Source: Aplidium turbinatum (Eukaryota; Chordata; Ascidiacea; Aplousobranchia; Polyclinidae). From it: DNA of 64,000 nucleotides. How positions within the stretch are numbered: position 1 is the stretch's first letter; every line of letters starts with the position of its first letter. Where the stretch lies: NCBI GenBank assembly GCA_918807975.1, contig OU964932.1, positions 2,294,001 through 2,358,000 on the forward strand. Direction: 5' to 3'. A program made the translations under genes and the position numbers. The notes below the pieces were generated by a model that was given only the letters and a program-made list of their open reading frames with translations, made no database searches and was not told where the DNA came from. This document shows positions 1 to 12,840 of the stretch, one piece after another.

Positions 1-394
1 TTTCTGCAATCCTTTTGGTTAGCTGTGGAGAAAACTTTGAAAGCATTGGTGGCCCACATGCCTGGGCTTGTCCCGTGTGTCACTTTTATATCAGGCAATG
101 CAAACCTCATTGAGTATTAGTACACTAGCTAACGATGCATGGAATTAATCTTGTTATTTTGATTTGCATTTGCTGAAAAGAATATTTCGTGCACTTGGTC
201 ATGGATTGTTTATTTTTGATTTAAAAAAACAGTAATAACTTCACAGTTTGTGCAATTAATTGAAACCACTATCGCTCATTGACGTCATGATTCCGTTGGC
301 GCGTGTTCTCGAGATCGAACCAGTCTGAATTGAAAGCAACAATGATGGTCTTCACTACTCTCTTAACTTTTGGTGATCCGCTTGTTTCCTACAG

Positions 395-1354
395 ACAGAG
401 ATGGCAACTGCAGCAACGAGGAGTTCCTCTGCATCCTCTTCCTCACCCACCGATGGTTCATGACGTCAGAACAGCTCATGGTCCTGTTCTCGCAACTATA
501 TCCTTATGACGCATCTATCAGTTTGTAGGTTAAAATTATATGTGGTTGACATCAGTTCTTCAGACGAAAAGTAGCAAGCGCACGGTTTCAACCACTGATG
601 CATGTTGCACTCTCATGCAGCGCAGCTTGCTTCTGCCACCTCGTCTTGTTCTCAAAGTATTGTAGCTTCTAATAATGAGGTAAACCTTACAAAGGCAAAA
701 CAAGCTGTTTCTTGCCGTTGTCCTTAAAATCCAAAAAGTAAATCTTGTTAGCAATTCGGTGATGGCTTAAGCATACTCATGACCCTGATCATTCAAACAC
801 GATGAAGAACCCAGACCAAACATATTGTGGATGGTAGCGGTTAAAAAGCTATTTTGATGCAAATTTTGTTTTTCATACAATATTTGGTTTTCTAATTGTA
901 CATTACGATGACCACAAATTACAATTGTGATGTCACAGCGCATGTCAGTTTACTTGTGGTGACTTCCTTAACTCTTTCGATGATTTTACGTATGAAGAAG
1001 AAAAGTCGACTGAGGGCTTCGGAAGCAAAGTATTCTATGCTATCAGGTAATGATCTACGATTAACCTAAGTTATCGCTGGTGAAAAGCCACGTTCTCATT
1101 TACTATAAATCCACTTAGTTTTGAGGTTTTATGGTACGCCTGGTGCGAAACCTTTAAGCCCCGATCAAAACACTGTTCACAATAGGCTTGTTTGAACCAA
1201 AGTTAACATTTCCATTTTTTTGTAGGTTTTGGCTCCACAAATATCCTCATATATTCGACTTGGACTTAAAACTAGTCAGAGCTCTACAAGATCTCCAAAA
1301 TTTAAGCTTGAATGACCAGGAAGTCGATAGATCCCTCATTGATTTGAGCAACAA
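395..1354 (+). CDS. RASGRP: RASGRP exons for the REM (RasGEF N-terminal) domain
   Basis: The first visible exon begins inside the REM domain: it reads [20 protein letters not shown] and aligns with the DADGN segment of human RASGRP1, which precedes the LTMHR helix. The next exon ends in FYAIR and joins through a split Arg codon (AG|G) to [16 protein letters not shown] at 1226, matching the human CYFVRYWI region. The donor of the first exon is uncertain: GTTTGT at 521 or GTAGGT at 525. The matching acceptors would be after 997 or after 938. The first choice gives a shorter, more human-like junction but a weaker donor. Confidence 0.85.
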
Positions 1355-4300
1355 GTGAGAAATTGACATCATAAACATTTTTAAATATAAAAGTTCCTTG
1401 AGCACTTTATGTACTTTCAACTTCTATGACATCGTTCCCTGAATCGAAATATATCATCGATGCCCATTAGAGAACAATGATCGCTCGGTGCTTAAGACTT
1501 AGTTAGGGTTGTGGAGTAGGGGTCATATGGATTTTTACAATACAAAACGATGAACAAAATTTATGTTTATTTCTCAATGTACATTCGAACGACCTGTTTT
1601 AGCCTGATGCTGCGAGTTCGCTGTGGTAGTAGCGGTTTGCACTAGCTTTCGGAACACCGTTCCCTAGTCATTTGTTATTCGTCATAGCACATGACTAGGA
1701 AAATGTGTTTTGAAAGCTAGTGCAAACCGCTATTACCACAGTGAACTCGCAGCATCAGGCTAAAATAGGTCGTTTGTATCTGCATTTTTGAAGTAAAAAA
1801 CGATCATGCTGCTAAAAGCGAAACACAATCGATTGAATAACATTTTTGCTTGCAATCTTTTTTCCAAAATACTGTCTCTTGTTCTCCGTATTTCGCTGTA
1901 AAACTTTTGCGGCAAATAAAAGTGTTTGTTTTGTCAGTTTTTGTGAAAGTCTCCTTTTCAATTTCAATCACAGCTTATGTGAGATTAAATATTAAAAAAA
2001 TAGAAAATGACCAAATTAAAAAAAATCTGGTAACCCTCAAGTTTCATGTTTCGTACAAATTCCCTTATTTTGTCAATATGTTCCTGTGGTGTGCTAGTTG
2101 CTGGTGAGCAGCGACTTTTTATTTGTTGCAATCTCTGTGTTAACTGACGAAACGCCGGAAATCAAGCTGGTTATAATTTTCAACATTTTGTTGTAGCGTA
2201 GTTTCCAATCACTAGATTTGTAGAAGAACGCAAGAAATTGTTTCATTATAAAATGCCTGGTGGACAGTCTCATGCTGTATCTTAAATTTTGTTGTTTTCT
2301 TCATAATCTTGGTTAAAGCTGGTTGGTTGGAGTCTTATGCATCTTTTATATTTTTAATCGTCGACATTCGAAACCGAGCCATTGCTACCACAAAGAGGTT
2401 TTAGTGAACACGGCACGGTCGCTGAAAGCACCTCTGTGCCTTCTAAGGTTTTAGAGTTGTCACAAAATGTTCCTTTCCCCTCAGTGGCAACCGTGCTCGT
2501 CGTCATCCCACCACTCATGCCATGCCTCAGTTTGCAATAGGCAAGCTGCAAGTCATGTCGCGGCCTACGTTACCAGTCATGGCAAGACTTTCTAAGTGAT
2601 ACAGCTATTTCGTTCACTTACATTAAAGAGACGTATGTTGACGATCAATCGACGATGTTGCCATCCGTGAAATTATAAACAAGCCAAGCAAATGCTTATC
2701 ATGACGTCACGTCCACTTGCACGCGAGTACTTGTCGCTTTATCTCACAATCGCTGTTCAGTATGACGTATTTTCGCAGTCTTCAATGGCTGACGACTGCA
2801 TTCTAACCCTCCAAACAAATGGCTTGCATCTTTGTTTACTTCCGTCGGAGACGTGCTGAACGATTGTATAATAAAAGAATTTTCGGCATAATCTGTCATT
2901 CTCGGCTTTAACCAGATTTTTACTTTCACGACAACCCACGAACCAAAGTTCTGGTTTTGGAGTTGTTATTCTGCCTATTATTATCGGTCTCTAATCTTTG
3001 ATTACATTTCTGGTACACCAGCTTGTTTGCTTACGAGATGCACGGATATGAAGAGATGCTAAATTTTTGTGTGGTGGAACCTTAATTCTGTAAGCTTTGA
3101 GCTCTTGCCCAGGCGTTAAAGTGCAAGCGCAGCTCAATTACAAAGCAACCTACAAGAGGCACATGCGTATTTCACTCTAGATATATTGAAACCAGATAAG
3201 TACGGTGCATTAAACAGCAAATTAATTTCCCCTTATTTTCACCAGGGACTCCTACAAATGGATGTCAGAGGCTCACATGTCCGTCCGACCCTCCCAACTA
3301 AGCAGGAAGCGTCGCAAAGTATCTCTAGTGTTCAATCATCTGGAGCCGGCGGAGATTGCCATCCACATGTCCTACCTGGAGTACAAAAGCTTCCGGAGGT
3401 TGACGGTAAGCACCAAACAAACTGGCACCGTGTAAGAGATGTCGATCCCTGACTTCTGTTGAAGCTGACAGTAACGTGATTGTTATTTCACTTTGCTTGA
3501 AAACAGATTTGTGTTTCCATGGCCATGGTGTTTCTAACAGTTGTTCATTGTTGATAACAATGGATTGTAGAAGATGAGTGTTAGCTGACGTCGCATTGCC
3601 TTACAGCTGTCGGACTTCCACGACTACGCGGTGCACGGCGCTGTAAAAGACAATCTAAAACTGGAAAGAGTTGTTTTCTTATTTAATAACATCACACACT
3701 GGGTCCAGTGCATGATACTTGATCATCACAAGCCACAAGAGCGCGCTGTCGCTATTGTTAAGTTTGTGGAAGTTGCCAAGGTAAGTTCACCGCTAGGTGA
3801 CGTGATTGGTTTCCATGAGATGTTGAATATTGATCTTTATGATAACGACTGACTTCAAACATCACAATACTTCTTTTAAAACCTGAGATTTTGGTTACAT
3901 GACGTAATATTCACGTTTATAGAAATTATTCGCCATGCTCAACTTCAATACGTTGATGGCGATAGTTGGCGCGTTGACCCACACCGCCATATCGAGGATG
4001 AAGAAGACGATGGCTGCCGTCCCTAAAGAAACTCTAAAGGTGAGTTTTTGAGACAGAAGTGTTGAGTGATCCCAGCCAACAAGCGTACGTCTTGAGACGA
4101 CTATGGATTCATTTAAGGTTCTTGATAAGCCGATATGGAACAATGGTAAAGCATTAAATTGCGCTGTCGCACCAGATCCCTCATAAGTAACAAATTGTAA
4201 TGACACCTTGAAGGAATATGATGACACCTTTACTTTTGTTCCTTCTATGTGCAAATAACGGTAACGCGACAAAGTTGCCATGGTAGGTTGCCAACAATGT

Positions 4301-7300
4301 GAGGATGTCCCACTTTTGATCCACATTCTTTGCCGCAGACACTCGATGAATTCATAGACCTCCTTGATTCTAAGTCGAACTACTGCGGGTACAGACGAGC
4401 TTACAGCCAAGTCGTGGATCAATTCAAGATACCTGTCATGTGGGTGGATGATAAGTTTGAGATATTTGTTGTGAAAACAGCCACGTCCTTCCGCATTAAT
4501 GGACAGTTATGCAAAGACAACTCGTTTCTTTAACGAACAAATTGTTAAGCAACAACTACATGTTATCATACAAGCTAAAACAAACAAAAATACTTTCTTG
4601 CAAAATATTCAACAAAGTAGCTTCAGTGGCTTTGATTCTATGTCACGCTTCGGCACACGCAGAAGTTTTGTTATTCAGAAGTAATCTTTCATTGTTTTTC
4701 AACCAACACCTTGTTTAACTTTCCTGTGTTGCTGTATTACGCGGGCTCTATTTTTATACTCGCTCTGTGAAAGTATCTGACTCACCAACATATTGCATCG
4801 CTCATTAATCATTGCACAAGACTGCTTATATCTTGTGATTGTGTCGTAGTTCAAACACTCGCTGCAACATTGTAGTATCGTGTATTTGTTAGACGTCTAT
4901 TCGACAAAATATGATGACTAACAAACTCGCTTGTGTAGTCGTCCTTTTAAAAGGATGAGGCTTCTTGGGTATCTCCGCTTGCTGCCATTTTCCTGTTTGT
5001 CTAGCAGGGAATTCCCCTTCGTCACTTCCTGTGTTGTAGAGGTGGATTGGTTGTTATTGAGACGTTCAATAGACAGTGAGGCACGTTGCTAATGCTTTTT
5101 CTCCCGGCAGAGGCATACTGATGAAGGATTTCATCGCTCTCCACGCCGCCCTCCCGGATAGGGTTGGAGATGGTTTGATCAACGTACGTAAAATGGTCAT
5201 GATCGGTTCCACATTCCAGGTGGGTGCCGTCATCTTTCGTGTCTTTGTGGTGCAGTGATCTTGCTCCTTGAGAGAGAAATAACTTTCTTTGCTAATCAGA
5301 TTCTATTGTAGAATAGTAGTTTTTATTACAATATTTTAATATAAGCGTACATCACAACAACATACAATTCACAAACATAGAGAAGCGCTTAAATACCCTG
5401 AGTGTTGAACAATTCAACCTGATTAGGCAAGAGCAGCGCCAATCAGCTGCTCCCATTTACACTAGTACAACTGAAAAAAAAAAAAAAAAAAACGGTTCAA
5501 AACCAGGGTTGGTCGTGAACAAACAGTCACAATTTCTGGACTATAAATAAAGGTATGGGGAAAATTCGAATTTTTAAGCCTTAGTTCAAGTTCCCTCTCC
5601 AACAAACCTTTCAAAGCAGTTCCACAAAGCAACAAAAGCAGCAGGACATATTATCCAAGTAGCCGGTGTATGTGTAAATTTTGTAGAGTTGTGTCTCGGC
5701 AAACATAACAGTTGTTGTTTTTTTGTTTTCCCACATGAGGCTGGGCTCATCAATATCACACTACTAATTCTACCACAGACTATCGAAATACCGATGTCTG
5801 TCGTTGCAGTTTCCACTGGTGTCTAAAGCATTGTCCAGTTTCAGACCTAACCTTAGAAGACTTTAATTGGCTAATTTCTCATCGTTCTCTTTACAGGAAC
5901 TTGTTCCTTTACAACGAGTCAGCTTCCCCTATGAAGTTAACCCTGACCTGCTCAACACTCTCAGAGTTTCTTTATACCTTTATTATAACGAGGAAGAAAT
6001 ATATCAGTTGTCCATTAGCAGGGAGCCTCGTGACACGAAGCACAGCACGTCTGGACAAGTGAGTGATGGTTTGTGGATTTCTTCGCAATAGAGTTACCCA
6101 GATATTCCAGTTGCAAAGTGGCGGGTTAGTTATTAATGATGGGAATGAAATCCTGATAAAATGTGGAAAAAAGTAAAAACTTAAAATTAGTTTAATAAAT
6201 TATTTTGAAATTTTTCACGTCTTAATATTTTGTGTATTCTTAGTGTAATGGGCTTCTTCATTTCTAACTATTATAAGTTTTGTTGCTGACCAAAGTTGTC
6301 TGAACTGAGAGTGAATCACGGTCGTCTCTGTGACGTTTCTTTATCCCATTGTTCCGTCTGCAGACGCCCTCCCCGTCCAAGATGATCAACATGGGGTTTG
6401 CTGAGTTTGCCAGCTTCACTTGCCAGTTCGGTGACGACACAATCAAACAGCACGTCACAGCGATGGTTGGGGTACGTCATAAGGTCATTTGGCTGATATT
6501 TTTGTGGCAAGAATTTGCTCACAACTTTATCCACTTCAAATTGTAACCCCGGGTGTGTGGCCCATGACGCCAAAATCTATAAATTTGTTAATGACTAGTA
6601 GATAATGTCCCAGAAACAGGAAAATTAAGCAACGATGGTGCAGCTTTTGGACTGTGCAGTCAAGCAACGCACAAGCGGAAATTCCAACGGCAACTTCTGT
6701 GACCACATTCCTCGGTGGTTGAACGTTTTTACACGTAGCCACTCGAAACAGTCGAGATTTAGCTTCGTCAGACCGAAGTCATAGTATTCAGAATACCTAA
6801 GATGGAAAAAATAGGAACAAAGAGTCACAGCGTTCCCATGAATTTGGAATCTTCTTAATGTATAGAGTTGCTATCAATTTTATTGTTTTTTTTTTAGTTT
6901 CTCCGCTTATTAAAACCTGCATTGGAATTTCCTTTGCACTCAACTTTCTATAGTTTCACAGTCGTGTACGATCGTGTCCAATTAAAACAACAATTCTTAG
7001 TATTTGATTCCAACGTTATTCTGCTCTTTCGGTCTCTTTTGCAGTCTGTGTTCAAAACTTACGACGAAAACTCGGACGGTTTCATCTCCGAAGTTGAGTT
7101 TGGAAACTTTATTCAAAACTTCCCCGGCTTGGACTCTTTCGCCACTGTTGACAAGGACAAGTGAGTATGATGGAACAAGTAGTTTGAGTAAAACCCGAGT
7201 TACAAGACAAAACATCAAAGTCTTAATTCCGATCCATAAAATAGTTCTTGTCTATGAACGACAATATCATGAAAGTTTATTACTTGTCATGGTTGGACTA

Positions 7301-10300
7301 AAGAAGTAAGATGCGATGGACAGAATGAGATGGAGAATAAGAGTGCAGGCAATCGCTGCAAGGATAGAGCTGGCCACCCCCACTTATGGGAACATTTATC
7401 AATAAAACATGTTTTACGATTAATCCTAGCCGACAGGGATGCAGGCCTATTTCTTTAAAATTAATCAATTTGCTTCAGATAAACGATCTGCATCTCTAGC
7501 TCATCAAACCCTCTCAACTTGGTTCATCATTCCTGTGGTTAGTTTGTAGCCAACTAAAGTGATTCTTCTTTTCAGGGACGGGCGGATTAGCATGGCAGAG
7601 ATGGTTGACTACTTTTTGAAGATCAGCTCAACTCGACGAAATCAGGTTTGTCAAAGCTTCAAACATGATTTCGTCGAAACCACGTATTTCCACCCAACAT
7701 TCTGCGAGGAGTGCACTAGACTGGTAAGCGTTGTATCTACATGATTGAGATCAATTTGCTAATGCGAAACCAACTTGATAGACATTAGTCACTGTGGGTT
7801 TATTTATTACGGGACACTTTGCAAAGACAAAATAGTCTCGGCGGTTTATTTATCACTGAAAAGCGTAACAGAAACGATGTCGGTGGCACGTTGCATGGCA
7901 AAACATCGCGTACATTGTTGACTTCGCTGGTTCGACATAGAAACAACGTTGTGCTTCCGCCACAGTTTGGAACATTATAACTTTGCTCCTGGTTGTGAAT
8001 TCAACTACGTTCCACTGGATTAGTCTTCATCAATGCGCAAAGTGGTTCTCTTGAGCAAACCTGTAGCTGTGCATCTCGACATCAAGAAGTTTTCACTAAA
8101 TAATTATATTTTATTACTTTTTCAGCTATGGGGACTGGTAAAGCAAGGCTGGAAATGTCGAGGTAAGCATTCTAAAACACTTAACGCAGTTTCAAACACC
8201 AAGGTTCCAGCATTATTAGTAAATTAAACATTTTGAAATGTTTAAGAAATTTCCTTGTGTGTTCCACATAGTTGTGGAACCTCAACAAGCGATTTCCATT
8301 TGTTCCAAGTTTGCACTCAGCTTTGGGAATTTAATGTGGGATGCCCCAGTAGTTGTAATCGACCGAAACTAAACTGCCGCCTCTTTGGTAATGTTCTGGC
8401 CGCGAACGTGTCTGACGTCAATCGTCTTTGTGTGTGACATCATAAAAGCGTGATATATTGAGATACAAAAATGTGCATTGCATCGAGTGCGTCTGACGGG
8501 CGTCGACACGAACTTGCGTTTATATAACATCACCAGACATTAGATGAACGTGGTGGCAAATATAGTTTGCAAAAATGAAGAATTATGAATACAGTAGCTA
8601 GAAAACAATTTACTTTTAAGAATGCTTATATTATAAAATGCGACAAGATGGAAGGTGCGTGTAGAATAGATGGTTTGTTCACAGCTACATCAGCAGGCTC
8701 TTCTAGGCAGTCAGCTGCAAAGAATAGACGCTAACTCGATCTATGCAAGAATAGAGTTTGGATGAAGCGTCATCAAGAGAACACCTTGCGTGCCAGAGCA
8801 GATTTTCAGGAAGTTGTTCCTGGAGTTTGATGAAAATATTAAACTTGATTGACAATACTGTTTAGTTGAGAAAGCACTAACTGGTTCCCGTTGCCCGCAA
8901 TGCAGTTGAGCTATGGCTGGTAACGTTATGGCAACGCGGTTAGAAGGCCTCGTTGAAATGGGGTTGCATTATATGACCCCAGTTGCAACCGAGTGGGTTG
9001 CATATGAGCACAAAATAAAACATGCTTAATATCATTGCGTTGTAAAACCGATGATATAATGAGCGCAGTGTTGGGATTCAATCCAGAGAGCAACCGGTTC
9101 GTCTCCTTGCTCATTGTTGAAGATCAACTTATTCTTTGTAAGGGTATTTAAAAATACGTCTACAAATACAAATAGGCTTATTAAGGCAATTATTTTATTT
9201 ACCGTAATAATCTATACACTTTCTTATAGACATTTCAAATCACGTATGTAGCTAAATTAGCTAATTTCTCAAAAATATTTTCAGCCACGCGAAAATAGCA
9301 GATTGGCTTCTTTGACTAAAATTAGCCACATCTGGCAACCCTGCGTATGATTACATCAGGTCCATTCAGCAGCAGAACAGGAAGCAAATTTTGGGAGAGA
9401 GTACCAGATATTTTAAATTATTATTGGAATTAGCAAGATAAAATAAATAATTTAAAATTTAGGTCCAAAATAGGAAACAGACTTTGGGGGGTGTTGGGAC
9501 TTGCCCCCAGACAATTTTGACAATTTTAACCTTAGTTTGATCGGTTTTTGTGCATTTTTAGGCCCAATGGTAATGCTTTGTTTTTCTTTATCGAGACTCA
9601 CATTTTGTAGCCAATTTGACCAAATTTAATAAATTAAAAACTAGATTTTTGTAAAAGTTCAAACGACAGGTTTTGATTTAAAATTGAAGTTACACTGTGA
9701 ATATTTTTTCTTTCACTTCAGAAGAATTTCAAAAAAAGTTTGAGAGGATTTCCACCGCTGAGATCATGTGTTTCGTCGCCACACGTTAGGTTCATAAAAT
9801 AAGATCGAGCGAGCGCAAAAACATCGTTTTATTAGTTTGGGGAGAAATCACGCGACCAAGTGCTCCCCATTTATCCTGTCTACTGGGTTCGCTCCAGGAA
9901 GTTTGCCAGAAACCTGTTCTGCGAACTTTTTCATGCTTAGGAAGCGGTTCGCGCGAACCGGCCGAATTCCACCACTTGTTGCATTGTTGTTGTGTCGCTA
10001 AAAGTAACTTAAACAAAGTAAATTATCGCTTTTCCGCTAGGTTGTGCTATAAACTGCCACAAGCACTGCAAGGATAGAATTGTTCAGGAATGCAGGATCA
10101 AGCCGAGCAATCGGAGCAATAGCGCCACCTCGCACATGAATAAAAAGAAACAAGGAGAAAAAGGCTCTGTGTCGTCAGAATCGGATTTCTCTGTGAATGG
10201 AGGTGGGCTCTCGTGCTGCTAATTGTTTTAGCGTTATCAAAGCAATGACGCTTCTGAATAACAATGCACTTTGCGAGTATGCCTGCTCTTTTTAGCGCTC

Positions 10301-11631
10301 TTTGGTGCAGACAGTCTGAGCAACTGTTTTAATTGCAGAAGACAATGACCTCATCTATTGAAAGCATGAACTTATTCTTTGACGGCATGCTCTAACGAAT
10401 GCAAGTCAAACAACTCATCCGCCGTTAGTGACCCGGTTCCTTTGACAATAAATTGTTTGTAAATTTTATAACCGCTAGATGTCGCTGTACACAAAGTAAT
10501 CAAGAATTGTGCGTAATTACAAATACTGGATTTGCATTTTCATGATACTGAAGTGACAGACAACTTTGTGATTGAACAATGATTAATACAATCGCAGTTG
10601 CTGATGGAAACTATTGTGGTTATGACATGTTTCAATTTTTCTGTTATTAGATCTGCCACGTCCAAACTCCAATGATGACGACACGTTTGAGTGTTCAGAG
10701 AGTAAACCTCTTCCCACCATCGTCAATCGATCTGTTTCCCTTCCAGTTTCTGACGTCACTTCTTCCAAGTCCAACCTACATCCGAAGAAAAGCCGTCAAA
10801 AGAAAAGTTTGATGTCAAAGACGCCTCCTCCTACTCGTAAGCCATCCTCCCCTATTCTTAATCCTAGAGCTGGGAGGAACTCTTTGCAAAAGATGCACAA
10901 CATGATCAAGAAAAAGAAATCATCTAAACTTGATGCCTCACTGCAAAGCACGAGCTCCCAGCGGTCTTCGTTTCTTCACGGGAAGTCTTTCAAAGAAGAC
11001 AACCTTGATTCCAGAACTCCAGACGGTCTAAAACCAATCACTGAGGCGAACAATGCATGTGAGCAGCTACAAGCAACGATTCCTGAATCTTCTGTTGCCT
11101 TGACGAACGATCAGGCGTCGGCAGAACGCCGTGACAGCGGTCTGAGCGATTGTAGCTACGCTACTTTCCCGTTCAGATCTGTATCCGCTCCAGTGACCCC
11201 GCTGATGAACGAGCCGCCTGGCGGAGTTTTAAGCTTCCCATACTCGTCAAATACGTCGGTGTCCTCGGACCACTCATCAATCACATTCGGTGGAACCGAG
11301 ACGGGAACCACCAACGTAAGTGATTGCCATGCTTCAGTGTTACATTGAACGATGTTCTCGGGTTTGAAGTATGTTTTTGAAAGTTGCCCCAACATTCGTG
11401 CTTGGGACTCAAGGCCCTTCCTCTAACCGCTTCTTTGGATGTCATACCATCATGTTAATGTTGCAAAACGGTTTTTCAAGTTTTCTTATTTTGTTACAGA
11501 AGTGCATTGTGGAGGAGAATGACCGACTACGTAGCGAAAACGAACGATTACGTCAACAACTCCGAAAAGCCACCGACGTCATTGAAAAACTTCAAGAAAA
11601 ACTTTCAAACTCTCTCTTAGTGACGTCATAA
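395..11631 (+). CDS. RASGRP: RASGRP-family Ras/Rap guanine nucleotide exchange factor, 5' end outside window
   Basis: Exchanges GDP for GTP on Ras/Rap at membranes, recruited by diacylglycerol and modulated by Ca2+. Readable exons, with phases that join: 395-520 (or 524), about 949/998-1046, 1226-1354, 3246-3405, 3607-3780, 3923-4039, 4339-4439, 5111-5219, 5897-6058, 6364-6471, 7045-7160, 7576-7723, 8126-8162, 10041-10202, 10651-11315, 11500-11631 (TAA). Domain order is REM, CDC25, two EF-hands, C1, Ser-rich tail, leucine zipper, as in vertebrate RASGRP1/3. About 820 residues are visible; the initiator Met and the start of REM are left of base 1. No upstream exon was found in 1-394. Exon 1-2 junctions are ambiguous; all others have clean GT-AG sites and continuous frame. 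No in-frame stops, so it looks functional. Which paralogue (1, 3 or 4) cannot be told; invertebrates usually have one. Confidence 0.95.
1588..1774. mobile_element. snapback MITE in RASGRP intron
   Basis: A 187-base element made of two arms of about 75 bases in inverted orientation. The outer end reads AACGACCTGTTTTAGCC on the left and its complement, one base different, on the right. The arms share the same order of sequence blocks (TGATGCTGCGAGTTCGCTGTGG, split here for length, then GCGGTTTGCACTAGCTTTC) around a short AT-rich loop. No coding capacity. A convincing target duplication was not identified. Confidence 0.75.
3246..6058 (+). CDS. RASGRP: RASGRP exons for the CDC25 catalytic domain
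   Basis: Six exons (3246-3405, 3607-3780, 3923-4039, 4339-4439, 5111-5219, 5897-6058) encode the CDC25 exchange domain. Recognisable blocks in order: [79 protein letters not shown] with [23 protein letters not shown], and [18 protein letters not shown] ending [15 protein letters not shown]. These follow human RASGRP1 block by block. The second-to-third domain linkage at 4439/5111 uses a donor beginning GTGGGT, and the Ile codon is split AT|A. No catalytic block is missing, so exchange activity is expected. An AAC-rich low-complexity stretch and a run of about 17 A (near 5474-5492) lie in the intron before the last exon. Confidence 0.94.
5731..5780. repeat. short dispersed repeat, copy 1
   Basis: A stretch of about 45 bases beginning CCCACATGAGGCTGGGCTCA is found again, with a few changes, at 16408-16456. 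It lies in a RASGRP intron here. It looks like a short piece of a dispersed repeat; no larger element could be traced. Confidence 0.6.
7045..7723 (+). CDS. RASGRP: RASGRP paired EF-hands and first half of C1 domain
   Basis: Two exons. EF-hand 1 loop is [12 protein letters not shown] and EF-hand 2 loop is [12 protein letters not shown]; both have all canonical Ca2+-coordinating positions (D-x-[DN]-x-D-G-...-E). The second loop is split by the intron 7161-7575 inside a Lys codon. In vertebrate RASGRP1 the second loop has diverged (DKDREGLISRDE), so both hands here look better able to bind Ca2+ than the human second hand. The second exon runs on into the C1 domain as [18 protein letters not shown], with the first zinc His and the first Cys pair. 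Confidence 0.94.
8126..10202 (+). CDS. RASGRP: RASGRP C1 domain, second half, and start of tail
   Basis: A 37-base exon (8126-8162) and the exon 10041-10202 complete the C1 zinc finger. Spliced spacing is H-x12-C-x2-C-x13-C-x2-C-x4-H-x2-C-x7-C, an exact match to the C1 consensus. The sequence includes HPTFC and KQGWKC, with the Pro, Gly and Gln positions associated with typical phorbol ester/diacylglycerol binding. This predicts diacylglycerol-dependent recruitment rather than an atypical C1. The 1.88-kb intron between the two exons holds no gene that I can see; it has AT-rich sequence and a small GC palindrome near 9951-9964. Confidence 0.93.
10651..11631 (+). CDS. RASGRP: RASGRP C-terminal tail with coiled coil
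   Basis: Exon 10651-11315 encodes a Ser/Pro/Lys-rich, probably disordered tail of 221 residues with several candidate phosphorylation clusters and a basic patch (MIKKKKSSK). Exon 11500-11631 encodes 43 residues and a TAA stop: [20 protein letters not shown] continues as a heptad-patterned helix, comparable to the C-terminal coiled coil of RASGRP1 that mediates dimerisation. The end reads LLVTS. No AATAAA is visible in the first 130 bases after the stop, so the 3' end of the transcript is not placed. Confidence 0.9.
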
Positions 11632-12840
11632 TTTCCAAGCACTTTCAGTTTTTTGCGCCATGCAAAAGGGCGTCATCCACGGTGCAATAAGCCAAGTTCA
11701 GATTAATTTACTAATTTTTATTTTCTTAGCGATTTGTTTAGTTCTTTTATTGAAACTACATGAAGTTGCACAAGTTGGTCGCGACCCGAGCTTCCTTCCC
11801 ACCGCTCATCCACGACCGGTCAGCCTGCCATAAGTTCATAATCGATCGCGGGCGTGGATGAGCAATAGAGCATTGTTGCGTGAAGGTGGGCTACGGCATA
11901 ACTGTGCCTGACAGCAGATCAACCATTTTTACATTGATTCAACGTTTGCAGACTTTCAATTAATCTAAATAACGGTTCAGTTGCTGTCTGGGAAAAGCTT
12001 TATGCGTCATTTGAGTCGAGTATTTGTTTCACCTAGGAACAGGATGCGATGTCTTCGAATTCTTTTCAAACTGTTTGTCGCAGTTAAACTTGAAAATACA
12101 TAAAGTTGAATGTTCATCGTGTTTGCTGATGGAAGGATATTGTAGAGAAGCATGACTACCTGGAAATGGGAAGAGCTATAGTTTGTTTCGCGACTAGAGC
12201 TGGAAGATGTGGAGTGCCAAGGCACAAAGGCTAGACTGTTTCCTCAAGCACCAATTGTAATCTGCTGACCATTGTGATCAGATAATCTCACTTGCTACTG
12301 ATCCACATATGAACTTTGCATAAATTGATTTTCGATTCGAATCACACAATCAGCTTAATCGGTCGCAAGATCTGCTTTTGGTGCAACCAACCATAAATCT
12401 CAGAACGTTGTTACAAGAAAGTCAGCAAATAAGCTGGGCCTAGGTAATTATTGCAAAAATTGTCAAAGCATTCACAGGATTGATTTTCGTAACATTTGTA
12501 TGATTGACTATTAGCAGCAAGAATTGACACCGATCTTGATAAGATTAAGATGAAACACACGGAAGGCCTGCTCACAAGCCTTGCAAGTTCTGTGATACAT
12601 TGATGCATCAGCTTCCTTCGGTGGCAATATGGAGTTGATGTAGTTGCAAGTGAAGCTTCAATTGTGCTAACCAAACGATAGGTTGGGAGACTTGAAATCA
12701 TTCTGCAAATCTATTAACCTTCCGAGGTCTTTGCATGGTGACATGACAGCCATATTGTATAATGAAACTTGTTGGTTGCATTGATAACGAAATTGTTAAT
12801 AATATTATTTTAAGGAAAACCTGGATATGATGAAAAAAAC
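11632..12840. other. intergenic, nothing recognised
   Basis: Between the RASGRP stop and the LINE remnant. AT-rich, with only short unconvincing open frames on either strand, and including the unplaced RASGRP 3' UTR. A GC-rich inverted pair occurs near 11800-11860 around the words CCGCTCATCCACG and CGTGGATGAGC. Confidence 0.5.

Noticed and set aside
3895-4422. A 175-codon minus-strand frame in RASGRP
   Set aside because: It overlaps two well-supported plus-strand CDC25 exons and the intron between them.
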